Positions 21,541-33,189 of a DNA stretch of 64,000 nucleotides are shown here, piece after piece. The notes under the pieces are model-generated. The model was not told where the DNA came from and searched no databases. It saw only the letters and a list, made by a program, of their open reading frames with translations. A program made the position numbers and the translations under genes. The number at the start of each line of letters is the position of its first letter. Positions within the stretch are counted from its first letter, which is position 1. The stretch is from Massospora cicadina. Lineage: Eukaryota > Entomophthoromycota > Entomophthoromycetes > Entomophthorales > Entomophthoraceae. The stretch is taken from NCBI GenBank assembly GCA_022478985.1, contig JAKSZP010009480.1:50987-114986 (forward strand). The letters are read 5' to 3'.

Positions 21541-22880
21541 TTCACAATTGAGTATAATCCTGAAAACTCAACTTGATTATAGATCTCCTCAGCTGTGGCC
21601 CCATCTAGCTTTTTCTTGCACTGCATTGAAATAGTACAATAGCGTGAACATGATTCCCCAATTTTTGCCCAATTAAGGGTTCTTCCTACAGATTCTTGTA
21701 GAAGTTGCAGAGATCCAATGGTCACACTACACTTATTAAGGGATCAAGAAAAACTTGTTAAAGGTTCTATTAATGAGTAGTTCAAGAAAATACCAATAGC
21801 TACGGTATCATTTGGCATTAAGATAATGTTTAGATGCCCTGTAAGAGTTAGCAAGAGAAATTCTCAAGGCTTATCATGATTGTCATCTGGCTGGACATCC
21901 TAATGTGGAAAAGATCATAGTTTTGATTAAGAATACTAGTTCTTTACCTAAATGATGACATGGTGAAAAATATCTTTCTGAATTCAAGAAGTGTTCCAGA
22001 TCCAAAACTTTACGTTTAAGACTCAAAGTAAGTTGATGCCACTCCAAACTCCCTCTAGGCTATGGCCTTCTGGTAGCGTGGATTACACTACATGTTTTCC
22101 ATTTTACATTGGTTTGAATCTAGTATAATTGTAGAAAATCAGCTCACATAATTTGCAGAATTCTTCCACTGAACATTGCACAGCACATTAAATGAAACAA
22201 CTGAGATGTTGATCAGGGAGATTTTTTAAGACATGATCTGCCTGGTGAGATTGTTTCAGACTGGAGCCAAATTTTATGTACCATTTTTGTAATCATTTTT
22301 GCTCAACTTAGATATGAAGCTTGTTTCTCATCCAACTACCATCCTCAATTTGATTGTCAGAAATAAATGTTTTATTAGCTTTAAAAAATATTATACTGCT
22401 ACATCCCCACCAACTGGACATTTGGACCGCTAAGCTCTCTCGCCCAAAATATCCCTTAAAAACAATTACTCTTCCATGGTTATGTCCATTTTTTGATAAC
22501 CATTGTCAACATCACAGAATGTTTAATTGGCAAGCTGATAGAATGTACCAACCGCGGAAAACCTAACGACATTTATCAGTCATTGTTTTCCTGAAGACTC
22601 ATCTCAACAATTTTGTTAAAGACCAGAAAGTTAAAGATGACTCCCGCCACTCTAACTCTTCTATGTACGAAGAAGGATACATGGCTTTAATTAATACCAA
22701 GCACTACTCCATTCCTTTTGATTGCTGTAAATTGGGTCCTATTTCCCTGGATCATACAAGGTGCTGCGCTAAATAGATGATGTAAATTATGACTTGACAT
22801 TACTTAAAGGTTCTTAAGCTTATATGTTTTCATGTTGCCCAACTAAAGAAGCTTGAGGGCTCTGTAACTGACAAACCAGG
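21541..22880 (+). pseudogene. Relic E: integrase
   Basis: The zinc-binding start at 21860-21930 reads KAYHDCHLAGHPNVEKI (His-x3-His kept). The core contains GEIVSDWSQILC near 22230 with the second Asp, and SNYHPQFDCQK around 22330 in place of YHPQTDGQTE. The C-terminal part near 22790-22860 reads HVAQLKKLEG, the usual VHPVFHVSQLKK end. Many stops; no single frame covers the domain. Confidence 0.72.
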
Positions 22881-23082
22881 CCTTGCTTGCTAATAGAACC
22901 TGGTTATGGAAGAACATGAAGTTGAGGCCATTCTTGAAACCAAGATTTATAGGGTTTAGCGTTTCTATTTGGTTAAATTTATGGAACCTATCAAAGAAGC
23001 CACCTGAAAATTTGCTGCAATATGCAACCACCGCCCTAAAATTAACTAGTTATATTATAGAAGGTAATAAAATATAAGGGTG
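22881..23082 (+). pseudogene. Relic E: chromodomain
   Basis: Reading from about 22918: EVEAILETKIYRV, a stop, then RFYLVKFMEPIKEAT followed by an ENLLQYA end. This matches the chromodomain pattern VExILxxRxxRxxxxYLVKWxGxxxxxxTWEP. It marks E as a chromovirus. A purine-rich AAGGTAATAAAATATAAGGG runs up to TGTGATGAC at 23083, which could be its purine tract and 3' LTR start. Confidence 0.65.
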
Positions 23083-23699
23083 TGATGACTTGATAAGGCT
23101 TTTATTGGATAAAACTTTGGATAATGTCCTACAATACAAGGAGAATTGAGCCTTAATAAAAAATATTTCCACAATTAAAATTATTGGGCGCCAATCCCAA
23201 TGTATTTATGTAAAATTTAAACTTTTAATTTCTATGAAATAAATAAATTTAGCAAGCATACGCCTCTAATCTGACCACCTTGAACTTTTGCATTGAATAC
23301 ACAAGAATAATGACCATAGAACTTCTTTTTCATTGTAGGCATTTTGCTTAATTTATTACAAAGGTTCAGCAATTAACTTTGTCATCTGATACCTGAGTAT
23401 TTTTATAACAAGTAAAATTTTGGCTCAAATTTATCTAATCATCTTCTTAATTGAGGTGGGTTGACTTGGGAAAAATAAACCACACCGAGATTTTTTATGC
23501 CATTACAGGTTTTGAACATGTGTTGAACTAAACCTGTACTAGAGTGGAAGCAGGAATACCCTGCTAGGCTAACCACCCTTCATATTTACCCAATCATATT
23601 ATGAATTACCTTACTGTTGATTTTCTATAAAGATCCTTCTCACTTTTTATCTAGTTTCAGTTTCTATTTATAAAATAAACTTCTTAATTTTTTATTAAA
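23083..23699 (+). other. Unassigned AT-rich stretch, possible 3' LTR of relic E
   Basis: Begins TGTGATGACTTG directly after a purine-rich run. No second copy was found in the window, so LTR identity is unproven. No gene is seen; ORFs are short and unsupported. Confidence 0.3.
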
Positions 23700-23897
23700 C
23701 ATGGAGCTTTTGGCCTTATAAATTATGGCTCAAAACAATCAGGATGCATATGCCACAACTTTGACGATGGAGTATGGATCCTTGGAACCTTGTACTCCTT
23801 TTTTGTGCATTTTCTATCTGTTGTAAATGGTTTAAACAATCATCAGTTATATCTATATCTAATTTTTATATTCACCTAATCTTTATATAGAGGTTCA
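23700..23897 (+). mobile_element. 3' end of C-family element C' (before D2)
   Basis: Matches the end of element C (32100-32262): a TTTTGGCCTTAT-like integrase tail, the GTTTAAACAATCATCAG block and GAGGTTCA at the end. The remaining 56 bp up to LTR1 are displaced to 24712-24767 by D2. Confidence 0.65.
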
Positions 23898-24711
23898 TGT
23901 TGAAATTCAGGCAAAAAATCTTGCTGGTGCATTTGAGCCCTGAAATACAAAAATAAAACTTGCAGGAGAGATATGATTTTCAACTGCTAGGATAAATTTC
24001 TCAAGGAGAGTGTATAAACCACTTATATAAAATTTTTATAAACTTTAATTCTAATAAAAAGTGGATATTTAAGGTTCTTTAATAATTATTGGTGACGGAG
24101 TTAAGATACAAACCCTCTTAATATCTTACCGCTCAGTATATAAACTGTATTGAGGGTTGAAGGAAATTTAATGATAAGTTCAGAATAGCTTAGTATGATC
24201 TAAAATAGGGAATATGTAAATTTGACCTTTTGGAGCTCCAAAAACTCGCTTCACTTTGTCTTGAAAACTGATGGAGAGTTATATTTAGACAAGAAAAACC
24301 CGTTTTGTAACAATTTAACATATTTCAGCCAAGCCCAAAAAAAGAAAATAACTGCACCTTGGGGACCCCACTAAGCCTATAAAAGGGGTGGTTCCCACTT
24401 AGGTGTTTGATTTAAACTAGACGTGGCCCAGGGTGGAACCTCTGATGGAATCCCCTGGTTCCCACATTGTCAGGGCAATCCAACTGCCTGACTTCATGCT
24501 ATTTGCCCATATATTCTTTGTAAAAGTGTTACCTTAATTATCAGGGTTCCTTTGAGAATTGACTAGGGTCTTTTGGCCAATAATATTGTTATTAATGCTT
24601 AAAACGCAATTATCACAATTAAAAACTTGTAAATGTCTGATATTTTCCTCTTTTGGCCTATTTTGACCCAAAACATTCTTTTCTTGAGGCTGGTTGGAAA
24701 TTGTGTTAACA
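23898..24711 (+). repeat. Solo LTR D2
   Basis: An 814-bp LTR (TGTTGAAA...GTTAACA) homologous to D1. The flanks GTTCA (23893-23897) and GTTTG (24712-24716) differ by two transitions. Removing it restores the C-family 3' tail seen at 32255-32280 (GAGGTTCA then TTCTGTCTTA). Confidence 0.7.
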
Positions 24712-24767
24712 GTTTGATTCTGTCTTAGTAATTTGTAGAGCATGCGGCCCAGGTTTTTATATAAAAT
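24712..24767 (+). other. C' tail and plus-strand primer region before LTR1
   Basis: ATTCTGTCTTAGTAATTTGT and GGCCCAGG match 32262-32300 in element C, just before its 3' LTR. Their presence left of LTR1 shows that LTR1 also serves as the 3' LTR of an upstream element. Confidence 0.6.
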
Positions 24768-25415
24768 TGATACTTTACCATTGTACTGTTAATTAGATAC
24801 TCTTATCCCAACTGAAGAAATTTTCATTCCCATATATTATTGACTACCAGCAACGTGGCTTTAATCTGTTAACCTCCTCAAATTTCATATCACCGTCCAT
24901 ATAGTTTTTACCTGACATCAGCTTAAAATATTGGTAATGGGTTTATTATGATTATTATGGCTAGCTGCCAGTAATTCAAGTAACTTCAGTTTTAGTTACT
25001 TTGGTGTATTAATTTTATGTGAAAAAACCCTCTGAATGTTCACTTGCTCCCTGGCATGATTGGAATATTTCATTGGTACTATATCGATCTTAATGGATGC
25101 TTAGTAAACATGAAATACCAATGAGAACTCTGTTAGAGAGCGTATATCTGATTAAGCTTACCATTTGAAAGAAAGTTTTTTTGCCTTAGTAGATAGTTTA
25201 GTCTACTAGTAAGCTTGAGAGAAAGCTTAGGAACAACGGGCAGTATCAGATTTTATGAGAGATTCATCTTGTTTGATTAATAAAACCTTATTTCCAATTT
25301 TAAGATTTTTAGTGGTTGTTTTTACACGAAGTTACTGTCTTCAAACAGTGTCTATAATTAGTGTTTTTATAAACTTAACTCATTGGGAATTGACGCCTAA
25401 GAGCTGATATCAACA
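24768..25415 (+). repeat. LTR1 of the C array (5' LTR of element C)
   Basis: 648 bp, TGATACTTTACC...TATCAACA, direct repeat of LTR2 (647 bp), about 80 percent identical by eye. A primer site follows at once on the right and a C-family 3' tail lies on the left, so it is shared by two tandem elements. Confidence 0.85.
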
Positions 25416-25416
25416 G

Positions 25417-25436
25417 TGGTGCTAATACAGGGGGCA
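25417..25436 (+). other. Primer-binding site of element C
   Basis: TGGTGCTAATACAGGGGGC begins one base after the LTR end. The J site (TGGTGCTCACTACAGGGG, minus, 46225 downward) and the K site (TGGTGCTCACTA, 63562) share its start, so these families probably use the same tRNA type. Which tRNA I cannot say. Confidence 0.65.
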
Positions 25437-26926
25437 CAACTGCTACCCTTACAAACAAAAAATAGAGCTGATCCCAAATTTCTTCTTGGTTACTCTGCAC
25501 AAGTGATGGACTATAACGTGGCTGCTCCCCCAAGACAGCGCAAATTTGTTCCATCATCTCGTTTAAAAACCAAATAAATAATCAGGTTTCTGGGATTGGT
25601 CTCTGATATGTCAGTACCTTAAGACTTTTAAATGTCTAAACTGTAAGCTACTGCAGAGGATCCCTCACTTTGCCTTGGAAGCTTGGAGCAATTCAAGTGT
25701 GACTCCCTTGTTGAGTCTGAGGGTTAAATTCCCTCTTTAAAAACTTTAGCCCATTTTATAAAATCAGGAGATTAAGGAGTTAAGAACACTTCTTACGGCT
25801 GTTACTTAGAGCTTGACCAGGTTCAACAGCAGTTTGCAGCGGAACGCCGTCATTTTTCTGTAATGAGTAACCAACTCTGTTGCAAGTTCGCCTCTCATTG
25901 TGCTTAATGGTTGATTTATTATATATCATCAAATATGATAGCAGGTTATGAGGCTTCTTTAGAGCCCTTTATCCCACCTATTTTAACTGCTAGCTTTTAA
26001 GTGCAATTCAAACTGGCACTGCCCTTGTGCACTTGTTTAAGGGGGTGCCCAATTCTATTTAATCTGATAAACTTAGCAAAATCTGACAAAAGTGGAAATG
26101 TACACAACTTTACTGCATTGTTTGAACTAAGTATGAGTGGTGCCTCTGAGAGTATTAAATTGTCTATCTAGTGAATTCTTTGTATTCTTTGAGTCAAAAG
26201 ATGATAATGCCTAAATTACAAAAAGTTGATATGATTTATGTAATGAAAAAACCGTTTAAAGATAGCTTTGTGGTGCAAAATGGATGACAACATTGAAGAC
26301 ATTATTTTTGTATTTTTTGTTTAATAAAAATAAGTCATGTACAGAATTTGGTGAATGATTATAGTATGAGGATTGTTAACTTTTTACTTTTCTGGTTGAT
26401 TCCGCCAAAATGGTTGCACAGATTAAAACCCACTGAGCAATGGACGAGCAATATTATGATTGCTAATCTTTAATAAATATTAATAAAGGAAATATGTAAG
26501 GAGTTATCACCCCAACTATACCAATTTAATTAATATATAAAATAATGGCTACTTCTGTTAACCGCTCCCTACTCTATTGCTCTTCAAAAGACCACCTCAC
26601 TTCATTCCCACGCTCAACTCTTAATCTTTGGTATTTCTAGTCAGTTTGACCCTTCCACTTAGTATTTCTCTATTTGCTTCAATTTTAGGGATTTTTTATC
26701 ATTAAGGCTTTGGCAGAATTCTCTGAATTCATTGAACTATTAGTACTTTAATTGATTCACTCTCTATCAACATAATCTACTGCTCAAATCTTGAGGTTCA
26801 CCTCAACTCATAAAATATGATTTTCCAGATATATGGCTTATTGTCCTGTCATAACAATTTCTAGACAAGGACCAAGTACTATTTGGAGCTAATGTGCTAC
26901 AAACTTTGACGCCCAGATCGCCCTAC
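25437..26926 (+). pseudogene. Element C leader and gag, first part
   Basis: Plus-strand sequence with many stops. A fragment at 25820-25850 (RFNSSLQRNAVIFL) could be a capsid helix. The minus ORF 25375-25557 starts in the LTR and is not credible. Assigned to leader and gag by position only. Confidence 0.4.
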
Positions 26927-27822
26927 TGTCAGGAGAGTGTCTATTCAGTTCCCAGTGAGGTAGTGCGCGGTGAACAGCCACAAAGCCAGTAAGCTCTTTG
27001 TCAGGATTATGATAAATTGAGGCACCGTAAAGGGCTCCAGAGCAAAAGTAACCCTGTTTGAGGGTGTATAACGCGTTGTATAGGAGTTGAAAACAAATAA
27101 ACAGCAACATTTGGGTGGTCCCCATGGGGGAGCCCATAACCAATCGTAGATCAGCGCTGGAGGGTTTGGGTGCCTCATCTTGGAAGGAACTGAAGTGGCA
27201 TAACGGCGCACTTGATTAGGTAGATATTTTAGTGAAAATAGAACGTCCAACTTTGTTAAAGACCTCCTTGAGGAGGTCCATGCACAGGTTCTCACTAGTA
27301 ACCATAAATCAAAAAACTTTAAAAGAATGAGGGGGTTTATTTAAAGAAAAGTCAACCAACAAGGAAAGTTGGTATCAAAGAATCATATCTAAACAATTTT
27401 GGGGGAATCAATTAGTTGATGGAAATTGCACTAAGCTCAGGCACACCAATAAGCGCACGCTTCTATTGAGAAGGGTAACATATCTAGTAATTGATCAAAC
27501 TTGGGTTATCAATTGAAGGTAAGGACAACCCAAGTTGGAAATTTTGAAAATTTAAGGGTTTTTAAACCACGTTTTCCTATCAATCGAACTGAACTGTCAT
27601 GGTTAGTAAGGTAACTCATCCGTTTTAACGCTAATGCTATAACATGGAGCTGGGCGTTATGCACTGCACATGGATCAAGCTGGGCATATCTGGCCTGCAC
27701 CCAGCGTTGATCCAAGGTGTGCTTTAGGTCAGGGAGGTCCTGCAGCTTGACCTTTTGGGCATCCTGATGCCCAGCCTTGTCTTGGCTGTTGGTACCCTCT
27801 ATCAAGTCATGTAAACATGGCA
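26927..27822 (-). repeat. Solo LTR M3
   Basis: 896 bp, TGTCAGGAGAG...TGGCA in plus orientation, flanked by CCTAC (26922-26926) and CTTAC (27823-27827), a 4/5 TSD. Full-length match to M2. Its minus-strand ORFs (27509-27823, 26889-27143, 26945-27295) correspond to those of M2. It interrupts the gag region of C. Confidence 0.83.
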
Positions 27823-27827
27823 CTTAC

Positions 27828-28570
27828 GTCAAGCCTTTGAGCCCTATATCATTTTTTATCAGGTTTTGCTCCCTGTTTTGGATAAGTAAATTGATATTAA
27901 CTATATAGAAAATTATCTCCATCACTGCGCTGTCTCTCTTAAGGCGTCTAACCCAAGTCAACAAGAGCTCTGTGACCATTCAGATAAGGTCAGCACCTCA
28001 AAAGCAGAATCAGTTCAGCCTTGTGGCCCCCACTTCTCTATAACCTGATATTGCTCAGGTTACTTATTATCTGTGCGAAAACCTTGACCATAACGCCGAT
28101 AATTTCCCTGTGCTGGGGTTCAAACTCAAGATTCGTTCTGTGAACCCTGGAAAGAATAAAATTTGGGAAAAGGCGGGCATAGTATAACCAAGATTTTCTG
28201 CTTCCGCCCCTTCTACAGGGATCTCACATAAGATAAACTCTACAGAACGACATTCTACTAAACCTTAGTCCATAGTGGGCGCTCCACCGGCAGCATTGCC
28301 CCAGTTAATCACGGAGGAGGTGGTGGTGAGAACCACTGATTCTGTAAGCAAACACAGCGATTTAGAGCCAGTAGTAGTGAAGTCATATGTTCAATGGTTG
28401 GAACAGTACGAGCTCCCTGTCACCTCAGGGGTATTCCCAAGATGAACACGATCCATGTGGCCATATTTTTTTAAAAAGTAATAAATAATCCCACTTTTGT
28501 GCTCCGACATATGATCTTGTTTAGGGCAAATGGATGCTCTTGTTGTTTACGCCATCAGCAAGGCTGAAGC
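27828..28570 (+). pseudogene. Element C gag, second part
   Basis: The plus frame just after M3 reads RQAFEPYIIFYQVLLPVLDK and NYLHHCAVSLKASNP, coding-looking but unrecognised. It lies directly before the protease, so gag is likely. No clear CCHC knuckle was found. Confidence 0.4.
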
Positions 28571-29130
28571 ATATGTGGCTGAATGCACATACATAGATAT
28601 TACGGCCAATAAGCTCAAAGTAAGAGCTATTGTGGACAGCGGGGCAACAATTAATATATTTTCCACCAATCTGGTAAGGAACTAGGACTAGCACCAGATA
28701 TTGGACATTTCAAAATTTAAGGTTTGCCAGACTCCAAGTGATCACTTCATTAGGTGTATATAGTGCACTGCCGCTGAGGCTCAATTCATTAGTTCTGTCC
28801 ACCCCAGGTATAGTGTTACCAAGTCAAGGTTTTAACTTTGTTGTCATACCCTCTTTTATGAGGATGTATGAATTAAAAGCTGATTTTGAAGAAAACACTT
28901 TGGAGATCCTAGGACAATATCTTCCACTATATTATAGTTGGAATCTTGAGGAATCAGCGTCTACCAAGCAAAATGTGGTCAATCTCTTTTATAAAGATGA
29001 AATAGTACTACTTGGGTATCAACGGCTTTGTGGCCACACTCAGTGGTTTTTTAATCAAATTTTGGAAAATAAGGGCAAACTGAAGAGGGCTAATTGTAAC
29101 TTAAATATTCTGACAGGCCACTAAACAATC
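28571..29130 (+). pseudogene. Element C protease
   Basis: LKVRAIVDSGATINIFSTNL around 28615-28675 carries an intact DSGA active site (28635-28646). Downstream, SLGVYSALPLRLNSLVLS and ELKADFEENTLEIL (within 28738-29124) match the J protease region (44075-44430: GAYSALPL, VKCNFEDNTLIIL). A stop and frame change separate the two parts. It is the only protease here besides A2 with a canonical active site. Confidence 0.75.
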
Positions 29131-29559
29131 GTGGGTACAGAAATTATCTTGGCTATTCCCTAAGGGTTATATGGGTAGATATTTGCGCCATTATGTCACT
29201 CTAATATTGAGCCTACTGTCACACCAGGACTATTCTTCTTGACCATAGCGAGATTTAAATATTACTAACGAATATATGCCTGTACAGTATTCAGATAAAG
29301 CAACATCAAATCGTTCTTTTTGACTATATTTCCCAGTGAGAAAGTAGAAAATATTCACAGCTTTAGAAATCTAGAGGAACTAGTCCTGACTGGCAATACC
29401 AATCCTCGGTTTTCTCTTTGGTACCATGTGAAAAGTTTATCTACGCTAACTGAGGAAGAGAAAGTACAAGCTTTATCCCTTTTAATAAGTATAGCATTAT
29501 TTTCGCAAAAACTATTTTAATTTAGGATATTCCTATGGTGTATCACACCAGATCGACCC
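29131..29559 (+). other. Element C, PR-RT linker
   Basis: One open stretch (29320-29520, 66 codons) with FPSEKVENIHSFRNLEELVL, in the position of the RT connection region. No domain recognised. Codons before and after contain stops. Confidence 0.4.
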
Positions 29560-30240
29560 CATCAACCATCTACTCATTTGTCTTCGTCCCATTAGGCGCT
29601 CTAAGGCAGTGATGAGGTTGTTAATGATGAAATTAACCAACTAGTTCAACATATGATGTTGGTGCTCTTCAAGAGTTCCTGGGCCTCTCCAGTGTTGATC
29701 ATTAAAAAGAAGGATGGTTCTACCAAGTGGTAATAGATTATTTGAAAGCTCAATAATATTACTAAAAATGATTCATATTATTTTCCATGGATTGATGATG
29801 CGCTGGACTGCTTAGTAGGCTCTCAATACTTCTCAGCCATGGATTTAATGTTAGGTTAATGTCAGATTGAGCTTCCTAAGGAAGAACAAGAAAAGTGTGC
29901 AATGATAATGGACCAGGGTTGTATCAACCCACTCAGATGCCATAGGGGATGTACAATGCACCTGCAACCTTTCAACGGGTATGACAGAATATTTATAGAT
30001 AAAAATCTCATGTGTCCTAGGTTTATCTAGGTGATGTGAAAGTTTTTTAGAATTTTTAACGAACACTTACAGCACATAATGGGGTGTTCCGCCAGCATGC
30101 CAAAGCTGAACTTAAAATCAAGCCACATCAGTGCAACTTTTTCTGAGAGAAACTTAACACTTGGGGTTTGTTATTGACAAACACGGCTTAAGTTTAAGCC
30201 AGCAAAGATGGACACTATCAAATGCATGAACCAACTAAGT
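29560..30240 (+). pseudogene. Element C reverse transcriptase
   Basis: The plus strand reads VQHMMLVLFKSSWASPVLII then KKKDGSTKW (fingers), KLNNITKNDSYYFPWIDDAL, SQYFSAMDLMLG (first catalytic Asp) and NAPATFQRV. The active site is YLGD (30023-30034) in place of YxDD. A long run of stops follows NF. The motifs resemble those of J and B. Confidence 0.78.
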
Positions 30241-30780
30241 AATAAGTGGGGCATCCAAGTGCTTCTAGTGATGGTCGGATACTACCACCAGTCTGTAAAA
30301 ACTTCAGTAAAATTGGTGAGCCATTATTTCACCTTCTCAAAAATGGAGTGCCATTTGAGTGGAAAGAGGACGGTCAGCAGGCTTTTGACAACCTCAGACT
30401 GTTCCTGGCCTGAGAATTGATACTTATGTACCCAACTTTGATACAACTATCATTCAGATAAACGCATCCCTTGCCGCCATAGGGGCGGTGCTATTTCAGT
30501 TAATTCACAAAGGGGTTGAACAGCATGTTGTGTATTTCAGTGAAATCTTGGATTTACATCAACCAAATTATACAGTTACTAAAGTATAATGTTTAGCTGT
30601 CATTTACACCTGTAAGCAATTCTGGGTTTAAATCCACGGTATGCATTTCACTGTGATAACTGGACATGCCAATTGCTATGCTTAAAAAACCTAAAAGAGC
30701 CAGAAAGACGGTTTCCCACTGTGCCTTATCATCACAAGCATGTGATTTTGAGATTCAACACCATCCAGGCGTAAATCATT
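30241..30780 (+). pseudogene. Element C RNase H
   Basis: The plus strand reads PFEWKEDGQQAFDNLRLFLA, then TTIIQINASLAAIGAVLFQ, the first RNase H strand. The catalytic Asp is Asn (AAC at 30461-30463). Next are VVYFSEILDLHQPNYTV and LAVIYTCKQFWVYIHGMHFT, the later strands. A few stops only; one of the easier domains to read here. Confidence 0.78.
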
Positions 30781-31046
30781 AGAACGCAGGTTGACTCTCC
30801 CAACTTCCTATTGTAGCCTTACTGGCTGATAAGTCTAATTGATTATATGTTAAAATGGTAGGTCAGCAATATGATAATGAGCCTGAAGAAATTCAATGCA
30901 ATTTGGACAAACTGAGGAAGAATACTTTTATCAAGGATGGAAAACTTTATAAAAATTGTATGTGAGCAAGTTGCCATATTTCCTTGGCCCACTGAACAAA
31001 CATATAAATCATCACGGCTCACAAGTTAACAGGACATGGCCATTTA

Positions 31047-31128
31047 TAAGAAAACGCTTGAACATCGATGAATCCCCCCTCGGGTTGGGACCATCTAGTA
31101 CTAAAAAAAATAAGAAAACGCTTGAACA
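31047..31128 (+). repeat. 18-bp target-site duplication around a poly(A) insert
   Basis: TAAGAAAACGCTTGAACA at 31047-31064 and again, identical, at 31111-31128. Long exact duplications of this kind are made by target-primed reverse transcription, not by LTR integrases, which give 5 bp here. Confidence 0.85.
31065..31110 (+). mobile_element. 46-bp 5'-truncated retroposon stub, copy 1
   Basis: The insert ends CCATCTAGTACTAAAAAAAA and starts with a CCCCCCTCGGGTTGGGA-containing segment, between two copies of an 18-bp repeat. The poly(A) end and long TSD indicate LINE-type insertion. The last 20 bases are identical to the insert at 54076-54095. The parent LINE or SINE is not in the window. Confidence 0.8.
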
Positions 31129-32183
31129 GTTAAAACACAGTACTATTGGGAATCCATGTCTTTTGATACTTATGAGACACTCAGCTATTGTAGAGATTGT
31201 CAAGTGGAAGCGCCTTATCAAAAAGCTACATTATATTAACTAGTCAAACCCAATTTTAGCTTGGCACACCAGCTTCATTAATGTAGTGGTACACTTGTCC
31301 AAAACCTTCGGCCAATTTAAGTACATCATTGTGGCCATTGTTCACCTCACGAAATGGGTGTAAGCCAAAGCAGTTAAGGACCTGGCTGCGGTGACCACTG
31401 ATAAGTTTATTTTAGAAACATAGTCTATTGACATGGATGCCCTCAATTCATTATAACAGATACTGGAATTAATTTACATCCCAAATAAGCACTATAATCA
31501 ATAATTTTATGGGCATACGAGGGATAATGTATACCCTCTATCACCATGAGACCAATGGCACTTATGAAATTGTGAATGATACCCTGGTGGGTATTTTACC
31601 TAAGTTGGTTACTGGAAAAGCGCCCAACTGGAAACTCTCTTTGCCTTCCGCTGTTTTTTACTTAATATAGCTTATCACTCAGCCACAAAAAATTCTTTTA
31701 TTTAAGTTTTTATATGGGAAGCATTTCACTTTGCCTCCACTTTTATATTCCTGTGTCAAGGAGGAGAGCATGAGATTTATCCAATGTCTTGAAAAATTCA
31801 CGTGAAACTTATTTCAATTACAAAGCTTCGACTACTCTAATGCACTGGATGAAAAGTTAAAAGCTAGGACTCAAAATTACGATGACTGACAGAGTTTATC
31901 TACTTTTGGTGTAGGGGATTAGTCTTATATTATGATAACCATGTCTTTGGAATAATTAGCAAGCTAGAGCACACTTGGAAAGGCCCTTTTTGAGTTTATA
32001 GAAAAGACCTACACCAATGCCTAAACTCTTAAGGATCCTACTTTGGGTCATCTTATCAACCTCATGCATGCTAAGTTCCTTAACGCTTATCATTCAGCTC
32101 TCCGGCCTTATGGCCACTAACACTTTGTAAAACTTCTGGGACCCCATCCTCTCATCATTGCTACCTGATGCTTGGTCAAGTGG

Positions 32184-32318
32184 GAGACTATGTTGTATAA
32201 AGTTTGACCAATCATCGCTTTATATATATTTAATTTTATATTTAACTAATCTTTAGATGAGGTTCACTTCTGTCTTAACAAATTGGTAGGGAACGCCTCC
32301 CAGGTACTAATTTGGATT
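32184..32318 (+). other. 3' tail of element C
   Basis: C-family tail block (GTTTGACCAATCATCG ... GAGGTTCA) followed by GGTAGGGAACGCC before LTR2. The purine tract is weak. The same tail is repeated at 1-88 and 23811-23897. Confidence 0.6.
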
Positions 32319-32965
32319 TGATACTTTACCATTGTACTGTTATATGATTACTGGAATACCCACTGACACAATTCCCATTTCCTTATAATATTGACCACCG
32401 GCGCCATGACTTCAATCTGTTGATCTCCTTACATTTCAGATTAGCATTCATATACTTTTTACCCCACGTCAGCTTAAAACATTGGTAATAAGGTCTATTG
32501 TGATTATTATGGCCAGCTGCCGGTGATTCAAGTACCTTTGGTGAAATTTGGTTATTTTGGTGTATCGATCTTTTGTGAAAATACCTGCCAGTCATATCCA
32601 CTTTCTTCCTTGGCGTTATTGGAAGATTCCACTGGTATTATATCAACCTTAATGGTTGATTAGTAGCCATGAAATACTAATGAGAACTCTGATAGAGAGA
32701 TTCTCTCTGAGTGAGCTCACCATTTGGAAGGGTTTTTGCTTTGGTAGATGCTTTAGTCTACTAGTAAGTTTTAGAGCGAGCTAGGAACAACTGGCAGTAT
32801 CAGATTCTATGGGAGATTCCTCTTGTTTAATTAGTACACTATTTCCGAATTTAAGGTTTATAGTGTATGTGTTTACATAGAGTACTGTCTTCAAACAATG
32901 CCTAGTATTAGCTTTAGTGTGAACCTAGTTTATTGGAAATTGATACCTAAGTGTTGGTTTCAACA
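32319..32965 (+). repeat. LTR2 of the C array (3' LTR of element C)
   Basis: 647 bp, TGATACTTTACC...TTTCAACA, direct repeat of LTR1. No primer site follows it, so the array ends here on this side. Confidence 0.85.
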
Positions 32966-33189
32966 CTATCTATACTTAGTACACTCTTTATGAGCCAAGT
33001 ATAATTTGTTTTTTCTGATCCCTATCTGGTTCTTTATATATCTTATATGCGGGCTTGTGCGTGGGCTTGCCTTCAAAGTAGTTTTTCTCCTTGTATATGA
33101 AGATTGTGAAGAAAGATAATCTTATTAAGATATCATGAGAAGGTTTTAAAAGTCTGGGAATGTCCACAACATTTTTCCAAGGGGACATT
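32966..33189 (+). other. No gene seen; left edge of relic F
   Basis: AT-rich sequence between the C array and the first RT-like codons of F. The minus ORF 32988-33188 is unsupported. Confidence 0.3.

Larger units (their letters stand above)
30781..32183 (+). pseudogene. Element C integrase
   Basis: The zinc-binding exit YCRDCQVEAPYQKAT lies near 31185-31230. The core has YIIVAIVHLTKWV (31321-31362), ITDTGINLH with the second Asp (31447) and HHETNGTYEIVNDTLVGIL with the catalytic Glu (31540-31600). The tail has GHLINLMHAKFLNAYHSALR (32045-32105). A 46-bp poly(A)-tailed insert with an 18-bp TSD lies upstream of the zinc exit at 31065. Stops and frameshifts throughout; no chromodomain. Confidence 0.75.
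24768..32965 (+). mobile_element. Element C, Ty3/gypsy LTR retrotransposon
   Basis: LTR1, primer site, gag region (split by M3), PR, RT, RNase H, IN, 3' tail and LTR2 on the plus strand; 8.2 kb, or 7.3 kb without M3. No chromodomain. PR and pol motifs are closest to those of J. The flanks are not a 5-bp repeat (AAAAT against CTATC), as expected if C is a unit of a tandem array. All frames are broken. A 46-bp poly(A)-tailed insert sits in its integrase at 31065. Confidence 0.85.

Noticed and set aside
17553..23082. N LTRs as the LTRs of relic E
   Set aside because: N has its own TSD at both outer ends, and the sequence after the E chromodomain does not align with the N LTR.
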